From the NCBI GenBank assembly GCA_038503065.1, contig JBCAMK010000017.1, positions 1,612,001-1,676,000 of the forward strand: a DNA stretch of 64,000 bases, in the 5' to 3' direction. The notes under the pieces were generated by a model that ran no database searches, was not told the DNA's origin, and saw nothing but the letters and a program-made list of their open reading frames with translations. Below are positions 58,047 through 64,000 of the stretch, one piece after another (within the stretch, counting starts at the first letter, position 1; the number at the start of each line of letters is the position of its first letter). The position numbers and the translations under genes were made by a program. Source of the stretch: Paragyromitra xinjiangensis (lineage: Eukaryota > Ascomycota > Pezizomycetes > Pezizales > Discinaceae).

Positions 58047-60368
58047 GATAAGATGTGAGATATGGGAGCCCCTGTGAGATTGAGTCCGAGTGGAAACGAG
58101 TGAAAGAAATTGAAATCTTCCGACAAACAGACAAAAGCCCAGGAGGTACAGCGTGCGGCAGAAACAACCAAACTATTCAGACCGTGAAATCGATAGTGGC
58201 TATATATGGTTGGCAGTCTCCTTAGGGAGTAGATGGTATATTTGTACTTCTTCAGGTCATTGAAATCATCTCATCAGATCTTCTGAATTGATCAGGTTGG
58301 GCACTTCTCTACGTACATCACTCCTCTTGAGTCAAGAGAAGTAATCATTGTGGTATGTTGCTGAAATAAAGTTCGAGAGCTGAAACGAATCTTGAATTTT
58401 GGTTAATCCTTTGTCCGTTGCATACCCACCACACGCTCGGGCTCCATCTCCGATCGCGACTCTAGAATAAGCATTGCGGTCATCTGAGCCACCATGTTAC
58501 CCTCATATGTCATGAAGCAGAGGCTATACTCACTTGGCAATGCGGGAGACGAACAAAAAAAAGGCTATTATCATGAGGCAAAGTTCGCAATACAGCCCAC
58601 AAATCTGTGCCTTATTCTGAGCTCATCCTAACCGCCCCAGGCAAAGTCGTGAGCAACTCCAAAAGACATTACCCAAGGAGATGACTTAATACCTAAGAGG
58701 AGGTTATTGCACGATGTTCCTCATGGAACACTCGCAGGATAGCTCATATGATCCTTTATAGATAAACGAACTGCAGCTTAGTACACGATCCATGAAAGAT
58801 AGCAGGTGCTAATTGACCTAAGGGCAATACAGGTAGTCATTACTACCATTAAGGAAGTCTTGCACTTATTACGAATGGGTCCTGGATATGAACCCGGGAA
58901 AGTCGGTGGCTCCTCTATCCAAGATTTTGCGGCTATGACCAACCTCAACATTAGGTTTTCAACCGGTAGCAACAGCTCTAACTAACTTACGCTTAGGCAA
59001 GATACGACTCACTTATACGAAGTCCTACTACTTCTAAACTAACCTACACTCGATGCTGAGACCCTAAAGTAGTGGAGGGACGAAAGTCTCTAACATACAC
59101 AATAGATGGGGCAAATTTAGAGAATAAGAGGGTAGAAAGTGCTATTCGTGAATTTAAAGCCAGAGCTCATTGTGCGCACGTGGCGGTCCAAAATATTTCA
59201 GGTGCCTTCCTTTGTTGAATACTCACAGTATTAAGATCCCACTAATGGTCTCTAACAAGAGACCATCTGATCTACGAATGGCATATGACCATCAACTCTT
59301 GAATCTGTAGTAAGTGAGTATTTTCTTAGAATTATCAATCTCCGACGTGTTGCTCTAGTTATCTAAGGTAGAGGTGCTGTATTCTGATGTGGTGGTAATA
59401 GAGCTTGTGCCGCCGCCGCGCGCTTACTATCATCTACCACACATGACACAATAAGCGCTGACGGTCTAGATCCTTTATTCCAACCCCAAGGCTACCTAGC
59501 CGCACGTATAGAAACCCCTCAGTAACCTCTAAAATTTAAGAAGCGAAGGGGGCACATTTTTTCAAGACATTGTATCCTTAATCTTACCTAGAGCCTGAGG
59601 GTAGAAGAAAAATGTATTATGCTACAGTCTCTATCACGCCTTGCGCCGGGTAGTCAGCATTCTTGCATGCACCTGACTACCTACCATATGGCTACGTATT
59701 TTATGGAATCTGACATGATTGATGAGGGACGTGGAGCAAGCCCAGAAAAATTAGGTGAGGATGTTCGACTAGAGTGCACATTTCTGTGATCTCTGTTGCG
59801 AACCTCAAACTGCGAAACTTGATGTGCTACCTGGGTTATCTTCAGCGAGCACATAGGTAATGAGTCAAGTAAGTTGCGGCTAGACTTTAGGCATGTAATG
59901 ACGAGACTCACCTAGCACGCTGCTGTTGTAATCACATGTTGGTAGGTATCTACATAAGTTGATAAGGCCCCCACAGATATCTCAGGTCATCACAAACGCT
60001 GGTTGTCCGCCTTAGCGGTCACAAGCAATCACCCGTCGATATGAATCCAACCCTGGATAAGGGCGGATACTCCTTAACTGTAGCTGTGAGTATAGTGGTG
60101 GTTCCCCAAAAACTAAGCAAAAACCACATCCATCACCAAATTGGAAACTTCAAATAAATAGGGAAAACCGAGTCGATTCTTTTGTGGGTATAAAAAAACA
60201 AACGAGATTTTATAATACAAAGAACGACCACAACCGTAAACGAAAAACAAAACAAAACGGGTATCTCAATTCCCAAACACCAGACCAAAACCCAACTTTT
60301 GTCACCCCCTCATACTCTACTCCTCAACGCCGTCTCTAGATCCCCTAGACTGTCGTCAACATCGCTTC
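58047..60368. other. Intergenic, no gene recognised
   Basis: A TATA-like word (tatatatgg, 58201-58209) lies about 155 bases upstream of the chitinase start on its strand. The rest holds only short unrecognised frames. A stretch at about 58908-58932 resembles 55908-55932 (cctctatc.aaga..ttgcgg). Confidence 0.5.
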
Positions 60369-61383
60369 TCAGAGCTTTGCCGCACCCGCCACGGCTAGAG
60401 ATCCCAACACATCAACCACAAACTCACCACCCTTCCGAATAAAATTGTTGAACTCAGCTTTTTGGCTCAACTCGCTAATCCTCGAGACCACCAGGTCGAC
60501 AAGAAACTCCCGGAGCTCTTCTTCGTCTCGGTATGAGACGAAGACACTATTGGCGAAATCGATACTCAACGAGGAGAGGTCAGATGGCTTTGTCGACTGG
60601 AATAGCATTGCGATCTTGGAGAGGGCGAGGGTTGAGAGACCGGGAATGCCTACAGTCGGGAGGTTGGCAAACCGGTAGAGAGAGATATGAGCGCGGAGAA
60701 GAAATAAATGGTGTGGCACGATTGTGTGTGTTGGTTCTATCGGTTTCAGAGAGGGTTTCGAGGCAAGAATTGGGGTGTAGGTCTGGAATACAGGCGACGC
60801 GGGAGGTGAGGGAAGGAAAGTGTTTGGTTTTTCTTTCTCGAATTCATTGGTGAGATTATCGGTAATGACGTGTACTCTTGTTCGTTTGTCTTCCTTGGGG
60901 AAGTATATAGATGTGTAAGTGCTCGTATTCGTAGCTTCTTCAAAGCGCGGTGCAGGCCTTCCCCACACTCCAATCTTCCCTGCCATGGCTGCTGCGAGGA
61001 GTGGTGAATCCTGGGGGAGATGTGCAGCGGGTCGAAGGGAGTGTAACAGAGGTTCATTATCTTCCTCTTCTTGTGGTTCTAGTTCTTCGGGGAGGGTGTA
61101 GTCGCCAGTATAGAAGAACTCTAGCGCGCGCTCAACGGTAGGTACGTCCACAGTTCGTGGGTCGAGAACTACATAGGAATCGCGAGTACGGCGGGACTTT
61201 AAGAGTGAGGTGTGGGTAGAGAGGAGAGATCGGTGGACGATGTAGGTTTTGTCGTCTTCACTAGATTTGGAGTTTCCGGGTGGGAGAATTAGACGGATTG
61301 TGGGAGAGGAGAGAAAACTTTGCGCAGGTTAGTAATTATAGTAGTAATAGTAGGGTTTGAGCGTACCTAGCGATGGCTGCCAT
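60369..61383 (-). CDS. BTB/POZ domain protein
   Basis: A 17-base first exon (61367-61383) and a second exon (60369-61317), joined across a 49-base intron (gtacgc...caaag, with the branch word actaac), give 321 aa. The start reads MAAIASFLSSPTIRLILPPG, followed by the BTB core: YIVHRSLLSTHTSLL, then VVLDPRTVDVPTVERALEFFYTGDYTL. This is the typical fungal BTB pattern of a protein-interaction fold. After an acidic, Pro-rich linker there is a helical back half (HHLFLLRAHISLYRFANLP, LSTLALSKIAMLF) as in other fungal BTB proteins of about 300 aa. They often act as adaptors, some for cullin-3 ubiquitin ligases; no partner can be named here. The tiny first exon is inferred from frame and splice signals and explains why the open frame itself lacks a good start. 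Confidence 0.85.
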
Positions 61384-63019
61384 TGTTTCGAGATTAGTTG
61401 TAATTGGTGGCTTAGGTTCTAACGGTAGTAGTATTCAGACAGAATAGAAGCTCGAAGGCAATTGATATCTATCCCTAGTGTAAACCTCAGCTCATCGCAA
61501 GCCATCGCATCCAGGGGAATAGGCTCCGTTTAATAAAGCCAGCATAAAACAACTTCATTTGTTTTTTCCCCACACCCCTCCCAAATAAACAAGCCGCGAT
61601 CACGTCAATTCACGTGCCCCACCACCCCACGCTGAAGGGCCAAAAGAAACCCCTCGCGACGGCTTTTCAGTGGTGCAACATAACGTGTTCCCCACCAAAG
61701 TATGTGTGTAACACGCGAAAAAAGTGATAATTACGGGAGCGCTGTTTGCTTTTTTCAGCTGTGAGGGCTGAATCTTACGCAAGCCATGTCTCGGGGATTC
61801 GAAGAGGCATTTTCTTTTCTTCTGCTCCAGTCACGTTTGTCACGCTGTTGGATTGTTAGGATAGGTATTTGGTAACAGAAAACCGGTGTATATTCCGTGT
61901 AACGAGTAGCGATCGAGTTGTTTTCTCAAAATAAGCGATATCCTCCTGGATTCGACTGAGGAAGGCGTCTCAGGGGTTTGAATGGGATATAATAATAAAG
62001 ACGTCGAATTGAGCCCAAATCTTACAAAATGTGACATGTCCTAACACCAATGATCAATTCGCCGATTTCCAATGATCGACAAAGGAGACTGCAGAAATAA
62101 ATTAGGTACGGGTGTTCATACGAGATGAAATTCTAATCCCACCTCTGTCGGCTCCTGCCATTTTCATCGGAACCGCATGTTGCAACACCGCCCCCCATCG
62201 TCGGACAAGGTGTTAATGTTTTCTGCATGAACGAAGGCAAGATCCTCGGCGGCTGGGAAAATAGATTTATCGCAGAACGCCTATTGTCTCTCGTCGATGT
62301 TGATAGGCTGTAGGGATATACTACTAACTTGTCCAGTACTACAGTCAGTCCCACAGGTATCGTGGAGTAAGGTATTATCTAATGCCTCGCGAATCTTCCC
62401 TAACCCTCGATTGCAGGGTCACACGATAGCCGAGTTTCCTGCACCGGCCCGATCCGTTGAGCCCCTTGCCTACTGAGCCGGGGATGCACTGTATTGTAGG
62501 GGATGTACTGTATTGTAGCTATGGCTCTCGAATTCCTAGATACAAATGGTGTAGTTCTGGCGAATGAATCATATGGCAAACATCCAAGAACTGAGCCCTC
62601 AATCACAAGATATCAGTCTGTATTTGATGGATCTGGATCACGAACGGTATAGCAACATCTAAGCAGCGACACCCGATGGCCGGAGTATTTCGAGAGTCCT
62701 AATCAGAAATCGACTTGTTTTGTTTCCCCGGACCAGCGGTTAGAAGAGCCTCCGGGGAGGTCAAAGCGTGACTTTCTCACCCTGCGGAGATCCGACTGTT
62801 TCTGGCACAGTCGAATCTCATTCTGAAGAACGGTAGAGACGCATCCGAGGATTTACGTGGAATATCATAAATGTAAAGTGGAATTATAAATTAATATCAT
62901 TATATATCCAGAGTCTAAATATAAACTTGAAATCTACGGCCAGAATTACATGTAATTAGATAACCAGACTCAAGCTCGCATATCTATCAAACTCTTCCCT
63001 CAAGTCAATCATCTCCAAT
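61384..63019. other. Intergenic, no gene recognised
   Basis: It contains the promoter side of the BTB gene and the 3' side of the multicopper oxidase gene. No RNA gene or protein family is recognised. Confidence 0.5.
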
Positions 63020-64000
63020 CTAATCCTGAGCCCAATACTCATCCAAAGCCTCTTCGATCTCTTCCACTCCAGCGTATATGCTCATCCTAGAGAACGACTC
63101 CAGAGTATCATCGACTTCCGCGGCCGAGAAATATCTATACGGCTTAGCACGGAACCGGGGGTCCATAGGATCAACGAGTCTGGTCGTCTCGGGATATCCA
63201 AAGTTGCTTAGCGAGGTAACGTTAAAAGCCGCCATCTGTTCGCAAACCTTAGCTGCTACCAAAGTAGTTGGTTGAGGCGAAACTAACCATTCCATGATCT
63301 TCATGTATCGCGTTGTGGCAATGGAACATGTATACCCCGTCCCAAGGCTATCAGGTTAGTATAGTCCTAACGTGGTGAACGGCAGACTCACAGCGTATTT
63401 CGCAAGCACGGTGACCACCTCGTTTGGTGCTAGTAGAACAACATCTTTAACAGCAGCGGCTTCGTACGGGGTTAAGTAGGTCCTCCCGTCGGTCGTCCTA
63501 CCGCCTCTCTCGCGCGAGAGTATCACAAAGTCGACCATGTGTATGTGAATTGGATGATTCGCTAGACCGCCGATAAACTTCCATATCTCAGTCGTCCCTC
63601 GGGGAACGTTATGGAGAACTCCTGATAGAACTATTAGCGTGTGTAGGGTTTATTTCTGTCATGGGGGTGTTGTTTCACTGTTTGCAGCGTCTGAGAAGGA
63701 TACGTTATTGAGCGTCCACACCTCGCCGTTTCTGCCGAGAGCAAATTCTTTATCGATGTTTGTCCTATTTGTTGGTAGGTCTATTGACACAAGGGTATCG
63801 GGGAGTGGTCCATTTCCGGTCTCGTCGGAGATGACGCTCCCGACACGGAACTGCATGATCTTATCGTACCCAACATAGTCGGCATCCGGGAGAGCATTTG
63901 TTTGCTTCAGTGTTAAATTCTGGCCTTCAAAGTCTGCGAAATCTATCACGATCTCGACGGATGTTAATCCCAGCTTCACCAGATTTCGGGAAGATCGTCA
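63020..64000 (-). CDS. Multicopper oxidase, bilirubin-oxidase/laccase-like, 3' part
   Basis: Exons on the - strand are 63679 to beyond 64000, 63392-63621, 63288-63347 and 63020-63235, with introns of 57, 44 and 52 bases. Together they cover the end of the second and all of the third cupredoxin domain. The copper ligands are visible: NHPIHIHMVDF, and across the second intron YAPWDGVYMFHCHNAIHED, which carries the HCHxxxH motif of the type 1 and type 3 sites. The protein ends with about 70 polar residues (DEYWAQD). Family members oxidise phenols or bilirubin with O2 and are usually secreted or cell-wall bound. The N-terminus lies outside the window. In the chosen frame the very first codon at the window edge is TGA, so an intron end near 63974 or a frameshift must lie there. 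Confidence 0.85.

Noticed and set aside
55875..58935. Similar words at 55908-55932 and 58908-58932, suggesting a tRNA-derived short repeat
   Set aside because: The match covers only about 25 bases and no tRNA-like head is present at either place.
1..64000. CRISPR arrays, ribosomal RNA genes and complete autonomous transposons
   Set aside because: No regular spacer-repeat arrays, no rRNA-like sequence, and no transposase, reverse transcriptase or integrase motifs were seen on either strand.

Overview
The window reads as nuclear DNA of a filamentous ascomycete fungus (Pezizomycotina). Introns are short (44-104 bases) with GT...AG ends and fungal CTAAC/CTGAC-type branch sites. The gene families are typical of moulds: a GH18 chitinase with a hevein module, a bilirubin-oxidase-like multicopper oxidase, a 2-oxoglutarate/Fe(II) oxygenase, cyanase, a BTB protein and a rhodopsin-domain (PTH11/SAT20-type) relic. 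A Leotiomycete-like fungus is a guess; nothing in the window proves the class.

Left part, about 1-20,900: an old tandem segmental duplication of roughly 10-11 kb per unit. Each unit holds, in the same order, an intact two-exon protein kinase gene (2842-4650; 15017-16808, both predicted at 579 aa), a downstream purine-rich then pyrimidine-rich stretch, and a decayed kinase copy (about 9491-10080; about 19590-20106). The two relics have decayed in complementary ways: the first keeps the N-terminal domain and glycine loop, the second keeps the kinase core. Young-looking additions sit in or between the units: two TA-flanked MITEs, a 68-base GAT microsatellite, a terminal-inverted-repeat element with an LTR-like segment inside it, and a foldback repeat exactly at the junction of the units. 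That repeat has a relative near 53.4 kb.

Centre: about 20.1-29.8 kb holds no gene I can recognise, only short repeats. Then come a 336-aa 2OG-Fe(II) oxygenase (+, 29854-30993), a cyanase (-, 34259-34919), a MITE at 38.5 kb, an interstitial TTAGGG run at 39.46 kb and a two-exon 736-aa methyltransferase-like gene (-, 39904-42175).

Right part: a three-exon 163-aa protein of unknown function (+, 45296-45969), a long stretch without a recognisable gene, a broken rhodopsin-domain gene (about 51885-52863), a group of foldback/MITE elements (53.1-55.1 kb), a seven-exon secreted chitinase (-, 56390-58046), a BTB/POZ gene (-, 60369-61383) and the 3' part of a multicopper oxidase that runs off the right edge (-, 63020-64000).

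I see no sign that the genes form one pathway. The notable feature is the duplicated, partly decayed kinase cluster and its transposon-rich surroundings. Gene models were built by eye from reading frame, splice signals and family motifs; no search was run.
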